Positions 9,013 to 18,432 of a stretch of 64,000 bases of DNA are shown one piece after another (the stretch's first letter is position 1; each line of letters opens with the position of its first letter). The stretch is from an uncultured Flavobacteriales bacterium. GTDB lineage: Bacteria; Bacteroidota; Bacteroidia; Flavobacteriales_D; Crocinitomicaceae. The stretch lies in contig CALJKJ010000050.1 of the NCBI GenBank assembly GCA_937973685.1, forward strand, positions 11,173-75,172, written 5' to 3'. The notes beneath the pieces were generated by a model. The model worked only from the letters and a program-made list of their open reading frames with translations. It ran no database searches and was not told where the DNA came from. The translations under genes were made by a program, and so were the position numbers.

Positions 9013-10146
9013 TTATTGTTTCATTTTATCCAACACCTGTTCGTACAATTCCTCATACATTGGTAAAACACTACTCAATGAAAATGTTTTAGCACGTTCA
9101 AAAGCATTGTTACTGAATAGTGCTAATTGACTGTCATCTTTTAAAATACTGAGCGCATTTTGCGCCATTTCATCCACATTCCCAACAGCAGATAAAAATC
9201 CTGAAAAACCATGAACATTGACTTCTGGAATTCCTCCAGTATTAGATGAAACAACCGGAACGCCTTCAGCCATTGCTTCCAAAGCTGCCAAACCAAAACT
9301 TTCTGTTTCAGAAGGCAATAAAAACAAGTCGGATATTTCCAAAATAGGTCCGGTCTCTCTTACTTTTCCTGTGAAAATTATTTTATTACAAATGCCTAAT
9401 TCTCGGCCTAATCGCTCAACAAATGGACGTTCTGGACCATCGCCGCCTAAAATTAATTTTGCTGGAATTTCTTTTTGTACTTGGTGAAACACACGCACGA
9501 CATCTTCAACACGTTTCACTTGGCGAAAATTTGAAATGTGACACAAAATCCGTTCGTTGTCCATTGCATAATGTCGTCTTTTTTCCAAATTCTTCTCGTG
9601 CAATTCTGGTTTTACTTGGATGAAATTCGGAATAACATGAATTGTTTGTGAAGTTGCAAAATGTGCGATTGTATCGTCCTTCAAACTTTGAGAAACTGCA
9701 GTAACCGCATTGGAAGCGTTCAAACAAAATGTAATAACAGGTTCAAAAGATGGATCCTTTCCTACCAAAGTAATATCAGTACCGTGTAAAGTTGTAATAA
9801 ACGGAATAGCAATTCCTTGCGACTTTAAAATCTGTTGTGCCATAAAAGCTGCTGAAGCATGTGGAATTGCATAATGTACATGTAACAAATCAAGTCCTTC
9901 GTATTTGACAACATCAACCATTTTACTCGCTAACTCTGTTTCGTAAGGTTGGTACTCAAACAAGGGGTAATCACTTACTTGAACTTCGTGGTAAAAGATG
10001 TTTTCTCGAAAACTCCCCAAACGAACAGGTTGCGAATACGTAATAAAATGAATTTCATGGCCCTTTAACGCTAAAGCTTTTCCTAATTCAGTTGCAACTA
10101 CTCCGCTTCCTCCAAATGTTGGATAGAGTACAATTCCTATTTTCAT
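9013..10146 (-). CDS. bshA: N-acetyl-alpha-D-glucosaminyl L-malate synthase BshA
   Basis: GT-B fold glycosyltransferase (377 residues) catalysing the first step of bacillithiol synthesis, transfer of GlcNAc from UDP-GlcNAc to L-malate. The N-terminal GIVLYPTFGGSGVVATELG is characteristic of BshA, and the E-x7-E nucleotide-sugar motif is at Glu282/Glu290 (ESFGLAALE). It indicates that this organism uses bacillithiol as a low-molecular-weight thiol. The NagZ fusion gene ends 37 bp upstream on the same strand, so the two may share a transcript. No bshB or bshC is in the window. Confidence 0.93.
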   Translation of the reverse strand: MKIGIVLYPTFGGSGVVATELGKALALKGHEIHFITYSQPVRLGSFRENIFYHEVQVSDYPLFEYQPYETELASKMVDVVKYEGLDLLHVHYAIPHASAAFMAQQILKSQGIAIPFITTLHGTDITLVGKDPSFEPVITFCLNASNAVTAVSQSLKDDTIAHFATSQTIHVIPNFIQVKPELHEKNLEKRRHYAMDNERILCHISNFRQVKRVEDVVRVFHQVQKEIPAKLILGGDGPERPFVERLGRELGICNKIIFTGKVRETGPILEISDLFLLPSETESFGLAALEAMAEGVPVVSSNTGGIPEVNVHGFSGFLSAVGNVDEMAQNALSILKDDSQLALFSNNAFERAKTFSLSSVLPMYEELYEQVLDKMKQ

Positions 10147-10183
10147 GGTAAATGGTTCTTTTCTTATATAAAAAACGAAAAAC

Positions 10184-13132
10184 TTATTTGTTCTTTTTCG
10201 CTGCTAATAATGCCTCATAAATCACATCGTGAATGCGGTTACGAATACTCATATTGGTGATTTTTTTGTTAAAAGCATCCGGATAAATGCGATTCGACAA
10301 AAAGACATAATTAACTTTGTATTCGGGATCTGCCCAAGTTATTGTGCCCGTAAATCCTGAATGTCCAAATGTTCCACTTGATGCATAATCACTTGTTGGT
10401 CCATCTTTTCGACTTACTGTAGGTTTATCAAAACCAATTCCTCTTCTATTCGATGGACAAAATTGACAAGCTGTAAATTGTCTGACAATTTCTGGTTTGA
10501 TCAATGTATACGACCCGATTTTCCCTTCGTTCAATAATACTTGCATTAATTTAGCTAAATCGGTTGCTGATGAAAACAAACCTGCATGTCCTGCTACTCC
10601 GCCCATCATTGCTGCACCTGGATCGTGCACATATCCTTGAATGAGTTGATTTCTGAATTCTTTGTCATTTTCCGTTGGAACGATGCGCGCTAAAGGAAAT
10701 TTCATCAATGGCAAATAGGTCATAGTTTGTAACCCCAATGGAGCATAAATTGCTTGTTGCACATACTGATCCAATGACATTCCTGTTTGCTTTTCAATAT
10801 ATGCTTTGAAGAAATAATAACTCAAATCGGAATATTCATATTTTTTCTGACCTGACAACGGCGTAGCAACAATCCGCTCTAAAATTGTTTTCCAATAATC
10901 CGATTGAATGTAGATGTCTTTTGCAACTTGTTTGTCAAATCCTGGTTTTTTAATTGAACTGTAAATTGATTTATCCAATGAGCCATTTTCAATAGTCTTC
11001 TTGTAAAAAGGAATCCAAGGAGTTAAACCAGCTTGATGAGTTAATAAATCAATCGCTTTCAAAAAAGCATATGGTGTTCCTTTAACAAACTCAGGTGTCA
11101 ATTCACCTAAAGTTGCTTGCACATCAAATTTCCCTTCCGATTTTAATTTCATCAACGCCATCGTTGAAGAAGCAATTTTTGTAATCGATGCGATGTCGTA
11201 AATATGATCATTTGTAATCGTGTCAACCGCATCGTATGTTGTTGTACCAAAACTTTTTCGGTAGATGACTTTTCCTTCAATTGCGACAACTATTTGACAT
11301 CCAGGAAATGCTTTTGCTTCAATACCTTCTGCAACAATAGCATCAATTCTAGCAAGTTGAGAAGCGGAAATACCTATTTCTTCTGGAATGGTGTATTTCA
11401 ATCGCCCATTTCCTTTCACAACCAAACCGTCGCCTTTTTTCCAATGATGATTGATGTCAAACTGTAATTGATTATCACAATCATAAGCTCCCATGACAAA
11501 TTGTGCGATTCGCTCTTGCATCATCGGATGATTTTCTGGTGCAAGAATAACAGCATCGACATGTTCATTGAACGCTTTTTCATTTTCTAAAAACAATGGA
11601 TTTCCAAAAAAAGTAACAATCACCTCGTTTTCAATTGGTAACGATGAAAGGAATTGCTTCCAATCTCCAAAACCATAATTGTTTTTCGCACGTTGTCCTG
11701 GCGCGTGATAATCTACTAAAATAAGATCCGATTTTGCAAACGACAAAAGTTTCATGCGTTCAACAGCCTCTTCTGAAGTAAAGTAATAATGATTTTCATA
11801 TGGTGTGTAATCACCTAATCGATTTGTGTATTCGGAACTTGCTGGTCCGATTCCAATACGAATTATCTTTCTATTCAACTCATTAATTGGCAATGCTGCA
11901 TGATCGTTTTTAGCAACAACAAATGCTTTTTCAAATATTTTGTTGATGGTCAAATAACGTTCCGGAGCTGGATTTTTTCGTTTCACAACTGGTGCAGCAA
12001 TTATCTTTTTGTATTTGACTTTCAATATGCGCTCACATTTTTCATTGACTTCTTTCATCGAAATCGCTCCTGCTTCAACACGTTGTTTTATTAATGAAAT
12101 AGCTTCTGCAACGCTTTCTGGAAACAATAATATATCGCAACCAGCTTCATATGCTTTAGCTACAACTTCAGCTTTACCGTATTTATCAGCAACCGCTTTC
12201 ATGTTTAATGCATCTGAAATTACTAATCCAGAAAAATGCAATTCATTGCGCAAATAACCGTTGATGACTTTCTTCGACAATGAACTTGGCAATCCTGAAG
12301 GATCTAAGTGAGGGACATTTAAATGGGCAACCATCACCGCACTCGTTCCTGCATTGATGCCTTGTGCAAAAGGTTCAAAATCAGTTGAGCGAAATGTAGC
12401 TTCTGAATGCGATACCGTTGGTAATTCAAAGTGCGAATCTTTGTCTGTATCGCCGTGTCCAGGAAAATGTTTCACACAACTTAATGTGCCAGTACTTTCC
12501 ATTCCCTTGACAAAAGCTGCTGTATGTTGTGCTACTAAATTAGTTTCCGAACCAAAAGCACGAAAACCGATTACCGGATTTTTTGAATCTAAATTGATGT
12601 CTGCATCAGGTGAAAAACTCAAATGAAGTCCAATTTGTTGGCATTCAATTCCCATCTGTTCACCAATCGCTGTTGTCAATGACAAATCATTTGCACTTCC
12701 TATAGTTTGTTGAAAAGGAAATCGTTCTTCTCCAGACAAGCGCATCGCTACTCCCCACTCTGCATCCATCCCAAATAACAAAGGAATGGTCGCTTGTGAT
12801 TGAAAATAAGCCATGTGATCCGTCAAGTTATTTCGTTCTCCTTGAAAGAAAATGACGCCACCAATTTTGTTGGAACTTATTTCTTTTTGGATAGCAGCAG
12901 TGTGTTTTGGACCTTTGTTTGTCCAACATGCAACCATGAACGATTGTGCGATTTTTTCTTCCGTTGTTAAGCTTGCAAGTTGCTTGCTCACCCATTCTTT
13001 TTCGGAAAGAAAATTTTTCGTTTTTGAGGTGTTGACCGCATTGTTTTGATGAATCAATGATAACCCAATTGCACCAACTACAGAGGAAAGAAGATAAATT
13101 ATTATTGTACGTGGCATTACTATTCTTTTCAT
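10184..13132 (-). CDS. GH3 beta-N-acetylglucosaminidase (NagZ-like) fused to a class C beta-lactamase-like serine hydrolase
   Basis: A 982-residue two-enzyme protein. After a membrane anchor or uncleaved signal (IIIYLLSSVVGAIGLSLI), residues 40-400 form a GH3 domain with the NagZ motif KHFPGHG (221-227), the following D232-SH and nucleophile Asp308 in ISDALNMK. A linker domain follows, then a beta-lactamase/transpeptidase-like domain from about 590 to the end, with SxxK as SITK near 648 and a YSD triad element. The pairing suggests peptidoglycan turnover at the cell surface. I reject the upstream TTG start at 13165; ATG at 13132 or 13117 (MPRT) are both possible. Confidence 0.88.
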   Translation of the reverse strand: MKRIVMPRTIIIYLLSSVVGAIGLSLIHQNNAVNTSKTKNFLSEKEWVSKQLASLTTEEKIAQSFMVACWTNKGPKHTAAIQKEISSNKIGGVIFFQGERNNLTDHMAYFQSQATIPLLFGMDAEWGVAMRLSGEERFPFQQTIGSANDLSLTTAIGEQMGIECQQIGLHLSFSPDADINLDSKNPVIGFRAFGSETNLVAQHTAAFVKGMESTGTLSCVKHFPGHGDTDKDSHFELPTVSHSEATFRSTDFEPFAQGINAGTSAVMVAHLNVPHLDPSGLPSSLSKKVINGYLRNELHFSGLVISDALNMKAVADKYGKAEVVAKAYEAGCDILLFPESVAEAISLIKQRVEAGAISMKEVNEKCERILKVKYKKIIAAPVVKRKNPAPERYLTINKIFEKAFVVAKNDHAALPINELNRKIIRIGIGPASSEYTNRLGDYTPYENHYYFTSEEAVERMKLLSFAKSDLILVDYHAPGQRAKNNYGFGDWKQFLSSLPIENEVIVTFFGNPLFLENEKAFNEHVDAVILAPENHPMMQERIAQFVMGAYDCDNQLQFDINHHWKKGDGLVVKGNGRLKYTIPEEIGISASQLARIDAIVAEGIEAKAFPGCQIVVAIEGKVIYRKSFGTTTYDAVDTITNDHIYDIASITKIASSTMALMKLKSEGKFDVQATLGELTPEFVKGTPYAFLKAIDLLTHQAGLTPWIPFYKKTIENGSLDKSIYSSIKKPGFDKQVAKDIYIQSDYWKTILERIVATPLSGQKKYEYSDLSYYFFKAYIEKQTGMSLDQYVQQAIYAPLGLQTMTYLPLMKFPLARIVPTENDKEFRNQLIQGYVHDPGAAMMGGVAGHAGLFSSATDLAKLMQVLLNEGKIGSYTLIKPEIVRQFTACQFCPSNRRGIGFDKPTVSRKDGPTSDYASSGTFGHSGFTGTITWADPEYKVNYVFLSNRIYPDAFNKKITNMSIRNRIHDVIYEALLAAKKNK

Positions 13133-13137
13133 AAGGA

Positions 13138-13165
13138 CAAAAATACAACAAACAAGTTGAGTCAA
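13138..13165 (-). promoter_or_regulatory. Promoter of the nagZ-fusion gene, close to the start codon
   Basis: Minus-strand TATTTTTG (13138-13145) with a TTG 17 nt upstream (13163-13165). The -7 box ends 5 nt before the ATG at 13132, leaving almost no leader unless translation starts at the ATG at 13117. Confidence 0.5.
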
Positions 13166-13257
13166 GGGATTTCATTTTAAGAAAGATTACCCAATTTATT
13201 GTTAAAAAAATAGCAGAAGTAGCATGGGATAGGCATCGAATAACGAAGATAAAATCT

Positions 13258-13265
13258 TATTTTTG
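13258..13265 (+). promoter_or_regulatory. -7 box upstream of mutL
   Basis: TATTTTTG matches TAnnTTTG; no convincing -33 box at the usual distance. It predicts a leader of about 65-70 nt before the ATG at 13339. Confidence 0.4.
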
Positions 13266-13338
13266 CTAATTGACTGACGAAATTATCAGTACGCATTTTT
13301 TTCAAAAACAAGTAAAACACGAAAACAACTTTAAGACA

Positions 13339-15192
13339 ATGGCAGATATCATCAAACTTTTACCCGATCATATTGCAAATCAAATTGCTGCGGGTGAGGT
13401 TATTCAACGCCCTGCCTCTGTTATCAAAGAGTTAATTGAAAACAGTATTGATGCTGGAAGTGATAGTATTTCCGTTTTTGTGAAAGATGCAGGACGAACG
13501 AGCATTCAACTAGTTGATAACGGTAAAGGAATGTCGTTTATGGATGCACGTATGGCTTTTGAACGTCATGCAACCAGCAAAATAGCATCCGCCGATGATT
13601 TGTTTGCGTTAAACACAAAAGGTTTTCGCGGAGAAGCACTTGCATCAATTGCAGCAATTGCTCATGTTGTTTTAAAAACAAAAAGAAACGAAGATGAATT
13701 AGGTTCGTTGATTCAGATAGAAGGTTCAACAATAGTAAAACAGGAACCCGTTCAATGCCCTGTAGGTTCCTCTTTTGAAGTGAAAAATTTATTTTTCAAT
13801 GTGCCTGCTCGCAGAAATTTCTTGAAATCAGATAATGTCGAATGGCGCCACATCATTGACGAATTTGAACGCGTTGCATTGGCTCATCCAGAAATTGCTT
13901 TTCGATTGGTGCACAACGATCAAGAAATATTCAATTTAACGAAAGCTGCTCAACGCAAACGTATTGTCGATATTTTCGGTAAAGCTTTCAATGATAAATT
14001 AGTTCCTATTAATGAAACAACAGATATCGTTCGCATTGAAGGTTTTGTTGGTAAACCAGAAGCTGCGAAGAAATCGCGTGGTGAACAGTTTTTCTTCGTT
14101 AACAATCGTTTTTTTAAAGATACGTATTTCAATCATGCAGTAACTGCTGCATTTGAACAATTATTACCCGCTAAAATGTTTCCAAGTTATTTTATTTTCT
14201 TGGAAATAAACCCAAAAAATATTGATGTCAATGTGCATCCTACAAAAACGGAAATAAAATTTGAAGACGACAAAGCCATTTATAGCATTCTTCGGAGTAC
14301 TATTCGGCTAGGTTTGGGTAAATTCAATATTTCTCCAACACTCGATTTTGATCGGGAAAATGAATTTGATATTCCGCTGAGCATGAAAAATCAACCTGCT
14401 TATGAACCGGTAATTCAAGTCGATAAAAATTACAACCCTTTTGCTTTCTCCAATACGCGCGAAGGTCAACGTACAAGTTCTAATTCAAACAGTGCTTTCA
14501 GTCAAGGAATAAAAAATGCTGGTTTCCAATCAGATACAAATACATCAAATTGGGATGATTTCTGGAATCCAGAAAATGAAATCGCTTCGATTGACACCGC
14601 AAACGAACAAGTTGCATTGCATGAAATTTCACCAGAAATTCCAGAAGGTCCTTTTTTTATTAAAAGTTCATTTATAGTTTCCCCTGTTCAATCTGGTTTG
14701 TTGTTGATTCATTTCCGTCGTGCATACGAACGAATCTTGTACGATGAATTGATGCGCGGATTTTTCATCAATCCACTTGGATCCCAACAACTTCTTTTTC
14801 CACTTGAAAAAAACGTTTCAAAACAAGAACAAATCCATTGGAACGAACACCAAAAAACCTTGGAGCGCATTGGTTTTTCTTGGTCGTGGGAAAATGAACA
14901 ATTACAGTTAATTGGAATTCCAGAATTGTTAAACGAATCAACTGTCATTTCGTGCGTAGATAAAATTTTGGAGTCGATTCAAATGGGGGAATTGGACAAA
15001 GGGGAAATTGCACACACCGTTCTTGCTCAATTGGCATTTGCCGGAAGTATTACGTTTAAGTTAGGAAACGAACCTACAATCATAGCAGATTTTGTTCAGC
15101 AACTTTTTGCAGCCGAGGAACATTCTTACACGCCTAATGGAAAGCAAATCATGTCCATTATTTCAAACGAATTTTTAATGCAACTTTTTTAA
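13339..15192 (+). CDS. mutL: DNA mismatch repair protein MutL
   Basis: GHKL-type ATPase (617 residues) that links MutS mismatch recognition to downstream repair. The ATPase motifs are intact: IAAGEVIQRPASVIKELIEN at the start, DNGKGM, HATSKI and GFRGEALASI. A variable linker (about 350-440) leads to the C-terminal dimerisation domain. There, the endonuclease DQHAxxERI-type motif reads IHFRRAYERI and the C-terminal zinc-site region reads TPNGKQ, so nicking activity looks absent. Start chosen at ATG 13339 because MADIIKLLPDHIANQIAAGE is the usual MutL beginning; the in-frame TTG at 13270 adds a non-conserved tail. Confidence 0.95.
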   Translation: MADIIKLLPDHIANQIAAGEVIQRPASVIKELIENSIDAGSDSISVFVKDAGRTSIQLVDNGKGMSFMDARMAFERHATSKIASADDLFALNTKGFRGEALASIAAIAHVVLKTKRNEDELGSLIQIEGSTIVKQEPVQCPVGSSFEVKNLFFNVPARRNFLKSDNVEWRHIIDEFERVALAHPEIAFRLVHNDQEIFNLTKAAQRKRIVDIFGKAFNDKLVPINETTDIVRIEGFVGKPEAAKKSRGEQFFFVNNRFFKDTYFNHAVTAAFEQLLPAKMFPSYFIFLEINPKNIDVNVHPTKTEIKFEDDKAIYSILRSTIRLGLGKFNISPTLDFDRENEFDIPLSMKNQPAYEPVIQVDKNYNPFAFSNTREGQRTSSNSNSAFSQGIKNAGFQSDTNTSNWDDFWNPENEIASIDTANEQVALHEISPEIPEGPFFIKSSFIVSPVQSGLLLIHFRRAYERILYDELMRGFFINPLGSQQLLFPLEKNVSKQEQIHWNEHQKTLERIGFSWSWENEQLQLIGIPELLNESTVISCVDKILESIQMGELDKGEIAHTVLAQLAFAGSITFKLGNEPTIIADFVQQLFAAEEHSYTPNGKQIMSIISNEFLMQLF

Positions 15193-15195
15193 TCC

Positions 15196-15981
15196 ATGTT
15201 TAGAAATACGCCAACAGTTACGCAGAATTTAATCATTGTCAACATCTTGTTTTTTGTTGCAACGTTTGTATTAGAGCAGCAAGGTGTTGATTTGGGAACT
15301 ATTCTAGGAGCTCATTATTTCAATACACCACTTTTTAAACCGTGGCAATTGATTACTCATGCGTTCATGCATGCTGATATTTTTCACATTTTCATGAACA
15401 TGTATGTGTTGTTCATGTTCGGTAGTTTCTTAGAACGATTGTGGGGAGCACAACGATTTCTAAAGGTCTACTTTTTATCAGCATTCGGAGCTATTTTACT
15501 TTATAACATTGCAGGTTATTTTCAAGTTGAAGCGTTGATTAATTTAATTAAAAGCAATGGAAATGGTGAGCAATTGACCATGATAAATAACTTACTGCGT
15601 GAATTTGGAAAATCAGATCAGTTTTTAGAGGAGGCTAACCGTTATTTGAACAAAGATGGTGGGATTACTTCTTACCAATTTGCAGCAATCAGTGATTATC
15701 TAGGCATGTCGATGACGCCAATGGTTGGCGCTTCTGGAGCCGTATTTGGTTTATTAGCTGCTTTTGCGTTGTTGTTTCCAAATACAGAATTACAATTATT
15801 ATTCCCTCCAATTCCAGTAAAAGCAAAATACTTAATTGGCGGATATTTTGTACTTGAAATTTACTCCAGTTTCCATCAAACAGCTGGCGACCATGTTGCA
15901 CATTTAGCGCATGTTGGAGGCGCAATTGTTGGTGGTGTTATGGTATTAATCTGGAAAAGAAATAGTTCTAATTTCTATTAA
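15196..15981 (+). CDS. Rhomboid family intramembrane serine protease
   Basis: A 261-residue polytopic membrane protease. The catalytic serine is Ser180 in GASGAVFG and the histidine His239 in AHLAHVGG; HAFMHADIFHIFMNMYVLFMFG provides the conserved second helix. An unusual hydrophilic insertion of roughly 60 residues (about 110-170) sits between helices 3 and 4. It starts 3 bp after mutL and ends 2 bp before a second rhomboid gene, forming a tight operon. Substrates are unknown. Confidence 0.9.
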   Translation: MFRNTPTVTQNLIIVNILFFVATFVLEQQGVDLGTILGAHYFNTPLFKPWQLITHAFMHADIFHIFMNMYVLFMFGSFLERLWGAQRFLKVYFLSAFGAILLYNIAGYFQVEALINLIKSNGNGEQLTMINNLLREFGKSDQFLEEANRYLNKDGGITSYQFAAISDYLGMSMTPMVGASGAVFGLLAAFALLFPNTELQLLFPPIPVKAKYLIGGYFVLEIYSSFHQTAGDHVAHLAHVGGAIVGGVMVLIWKRNSSNFY

Positions 15982-15983
15982 AC

Positions 15984-16898
15984 ATGAGCGGACAACGAAC
16001 ACTTTTTGAGGAATTAAAATACCAGTTAAAATTCGGTGGAGCGCATATTCAATTGCTTTTCATCAACGCGATTGTTTTTGTGTTCATCGGATTGATTACC
16101 GTAATTGGTCGCTTAACAAATTCAGAAGAAGTAACACAACAGGTGTTGGCGCGTGTGTTTACATTAGACACCAATATGAATGGCTTTTTTAAAAGTCCTT
16201 GGACAATTGTCACCAGTATTTTTGCGCATTTTTCTTTTTTGCATTTTTTATCGAACATGCTCTTCTTGTACTTTTCTGGAAGCATGTTTATTCAGTTCTT
16301 CACAGGTAGACGTTTGATTCATGTTTATGTGCTCGGTGGAATTGTTGGTGGTATTTTCGAATTGCTCGCTCATGCACTATTTCCTGCATTTGCAGACCCA
16401 TTGACTCAAACCGTTATCGTTGGAGCTTCTGGTTCCATCATGGCAATTTTTGTTGCGATGGCGTTTTACCGTCCCAATTTACAAGTCAACTTGTTTGGAA
16501 TACTTCCTGTTCGCTTAATTGTCATTGCAGGATTGTATATTTTATACGACGTATTGAGTATTGGAGCGAATGACAACATTGCTCATTTTGCGCATATCGG
16601 AGGAATAGTTATTGGATATCTTTCCATTAGAAATATTCATTCTTCCAAAAATATCATTAACTTTTCAGAGAAAAAGACGCAAGCTTTTCGATTGTTTGTT
16701 GCAAACATAGGAAAGAAATCGCCAAAAATGAAAGTTGAAAAAGGCGGAAGACGTGTTAAAACAGACGAAGAATACAACCTTGAAGCGAAACAGAAACAAG
16801 TAGCAATTGATAAAATTCTTGAGAAAATTTCAAAATCAGGTTACGAATCATTAACAAAAAAAGAAAAAGATTTCTTGTTTTCACAGAGCAATAAATGA
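15984..16898 (+). CDS. Rhomboid family intramembrane serine protease with soluble C-terminal tail
   Basis: Second rhomboid protease in tandem (304 residues). Catalytic Ser149 lies in VGASGSIM and His204 in AHFAHIGG. After the last membrane helix there is a basic, lysine-rich cytoplasmic tail (about 220-304) with a predicted helical end (YNLEAKQKQVAIDKILEKI). It is divergent from its neighbour in sequence, so it is not a recent duplication. Its stop overlaps the next start (ATGA at 16895-16898), indicating translational coupling. Confidence 0.88.
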   Translation: MSGQRTLFEELKYQLKFGGAHIQLLFINAIVFVFIGLITVIGRLTNSEEVTQQVLARVFTLDTNMNGFFKSPWTIVTSIFAHFSFLHFLSNMLFLYFSGSMFIQFFTGRRLIHVYVLGGIVGGIFELLAHALFPAFADPLTQTVIVGASGSIMAIFVAMAFYRPNLQVNLFGILPVRLIVIAGLYILYDVLSIGANDNIAHFAHIGGIVIGYLSIRNIHSSKNIINFSEKKTQAFRLFVANIGKKSPKMKVEKGGRRVKTDEEYNLEAKQKQVAIDKILEKISKSGYESLTKKEKDFLFSQSNK

Positions 16899-18022
16899 GT
16901 AAGTGGATTTATCAAATAGCGCGGTTTTCCAATTGGATGAAAATCTTTACTATCGTTGCATTGGCGACCTTAGTACTATCTTATTTCGCGCCTTTTGTTC
17001 ATCCTGATACGTTTGAATTACTTCCGTTTTTTGGTTTGGCTTATCCCATTATCATCGCTGTTAATCTGCTTTTTCTTATTTACTGGGCGTTATTAAAATC
17101 GCGCTGGTTCTTTGTCGTGCTCTTCTTTGTGATTATTGGCGGAAAACTTCACTTCCGAACAATTGGCATAAGCTTTCGCCCTGTTACAGCATCTCAAAAC
17201 GACAGTATTTGGAAAATCATGAGTTATAACGTTCGATTATTTGATGTTTATAACGAATCTGTTGAGAAACGAAATGAAAACAGAAATGGAATTCTGGCAT
17301 ACGTGCAAGAAGTAAATCCAGATGTTGTCTGTTTTCAAGAATTTTTCCACCAAGACAAACCGACATCTTTTTCCACAAAAGACACATTGATCGAATTACT
17401 TGGAACACAAAATTACCACGAACGGTATTCTCATAAAATAAGAAATCGGCAAAATTTTGGGATTTGTATGTTGTCGAAATATCCGATTATTGCAAAAGGT
17501 GATGTGATGTTTGATAATTTTGCATCAACAGATAACTACTGTATTTTCGCGGATATCGTAAAACATGGTGACACCATTCGTGTTTACAACATTCACTTGC
17601 AATCAATAAAATTACAACAAGAGGATTACGAAATGTTTGGTGCAACAGATGCTGTTCCAAAAGAGAAAAAATCGACTGTTCGCCTGTTAATTGATAAGTT
17701 AACAATTGCTTATCCAGCTCGTGCACAACAAGCTTTAAAAGTCATTGAACACATGGAAACTTCACCTTATCCTGTTGTCGTTTGTGGTGATTTTAACGAC
17801 ACACCAATGTCTTATGTGTACAATCAATTCAATCAAAAATTGGTTGACTCGTTCTTGGAAACGCGCTTTGGATTAGGAATTACTTACGCTGGAAGGGTTC
17901 CTGCAGGAAGAATTGATTATATTTTTCACGATCCGCGCTTACAAGCACAAAAGTTCACCATTCAGAAAAAAGCATTTTCTGACCACTATGCTGTTTCGTG
18001 TGAAATTTGGAAGAAAAAATAA
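16895..18022 (+). CDS. Membrane-anchored endonuclease/exonuclease/phosphatase family protein
   Basis: 375 residues: three hydrophobic segments in the first 90 residues, then an EEP-fold hydrolase domain starting at MSYNVRLFDVYNE. Catalytic-site motifs include CFQEF, CGDFNDTP and the final SDHYAVS. Such proteins hydrolyse phosphodiesters of nucleic acids, phosphoinositides or lipids; the substrate here cannot be told. It overlaps the upstream rhomboid gene by 4 bp, an arrangement that may link the three membrane proteins functionally. Confidence 0.85.
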   Translation: MSKWIYQIARFSNWMKIFTIVALATLVLSYFAPFVHPDTFELLPFFGLAYPIIIAVNLLFLIYWALLKSRWFFVVLFFVIIGGKLHFRTIGISFRPVTASQNDSIWKIMSYNVRLFDVYNESVEKRNENRNGILAYVQEVNPDVVCFQEFFHQDKPTSFSTKDTLIELLGTQNYHERYSHKIRNRQNFGICMLSKYPIIAKGDVMFDNFASTDNYCIFADIVKHGDTIRVYNIHLQSIKLQQEDYEMFGATDAVPKEKKSTVRLLIDKLTIAYPARAQQALKVIEHMETSPYPVVVCGDFNDTPMSYVYNQFNQKLVDSFLETRFGLGITYAGRVPAGRIDYIFHDPRLQAQKFTIQKKAFSDHYAVSCEIWKKK

Positions 18023-18287
18023 ACCCATGCAGCATGCTAATAGCTGACTTGAACGTCTCTAAAAGCACGATTTAGTTCGCTATATTGCTTTGTAATCTGC
18101 TGATTGTAAACAATCTCCGAAGAGTGCAGCCCGCCATCGCAACAATAAGACTCCCCTTTCGAATAAAATGTTAGACGTCAATGATCTACCGCATGGGTTG
18201 TTTGCACGCATGCAAACTGCCGTTTACACTTCAACGCTGTGAACGAACGACAAACAAAAATAAGGAATAATTAGAAATTACAGGATA

Positions 18288-18336
18288 TTCCCCTTGCCTT
18301 CGCATACGATTATATCTCACAAAGTGTTCTTGGAAA
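18288..18336 (+). repeat. Interspersed repeat family A, copy 1
   Basis: Begins TTCCCCTTGCCTTCGCATA and continues to CTCACAAAGTGTTCTTGGAA. A second copy lies 60 bp downstream and a partial third copy near 20846. Confidence 0.65.
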
Positions 18337-18347
18337 TGTAGATGACG

Positions 18348-18398
18348 TTTCCCCCTTGCCTTCGCATAGGGCTACACCTCACAAAGTGATCTTGGAAT
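18348..18398 (+). repeat. Interspersed repeat family A, copy 2
   Basis: Same unit as copy 1, sharing CCCCTTGCCTTCGCATA and CTCACAAAGTGATCTTGGAA with a more variable middle. Confidence 0.65.
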
Positions 18399-18424
18399 AA
18401 CCTCAAATCTTCCTCCTTATTTTG

Positions 18425-18432
18425 TAACTTTA
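18425..18432 (+). promoter_or_regulatory. Imperfect -7 box directly before the DEAD-box helicase gene
   Basis: TAACTTTA differs from TAnnTTTG at the last base and ends 4 nt before the ATG. The spacing repeats that seen at recQ and trmH. Confidence 0.35.

Noticed and set aside
13270..13338. TTG-initiated N-terminal extension of mutL
   Set aside because: Not like any MutL beginning and lies directly after the -7 box; the ATG at 13339 gives the standard start.
15196..16898. Recent tandem duplication of the rhomboid genes
   Set aside because: The two proteins share only catalytic motifs; lengths, insertions and tails differ, so the duplication, if any, is ancient.
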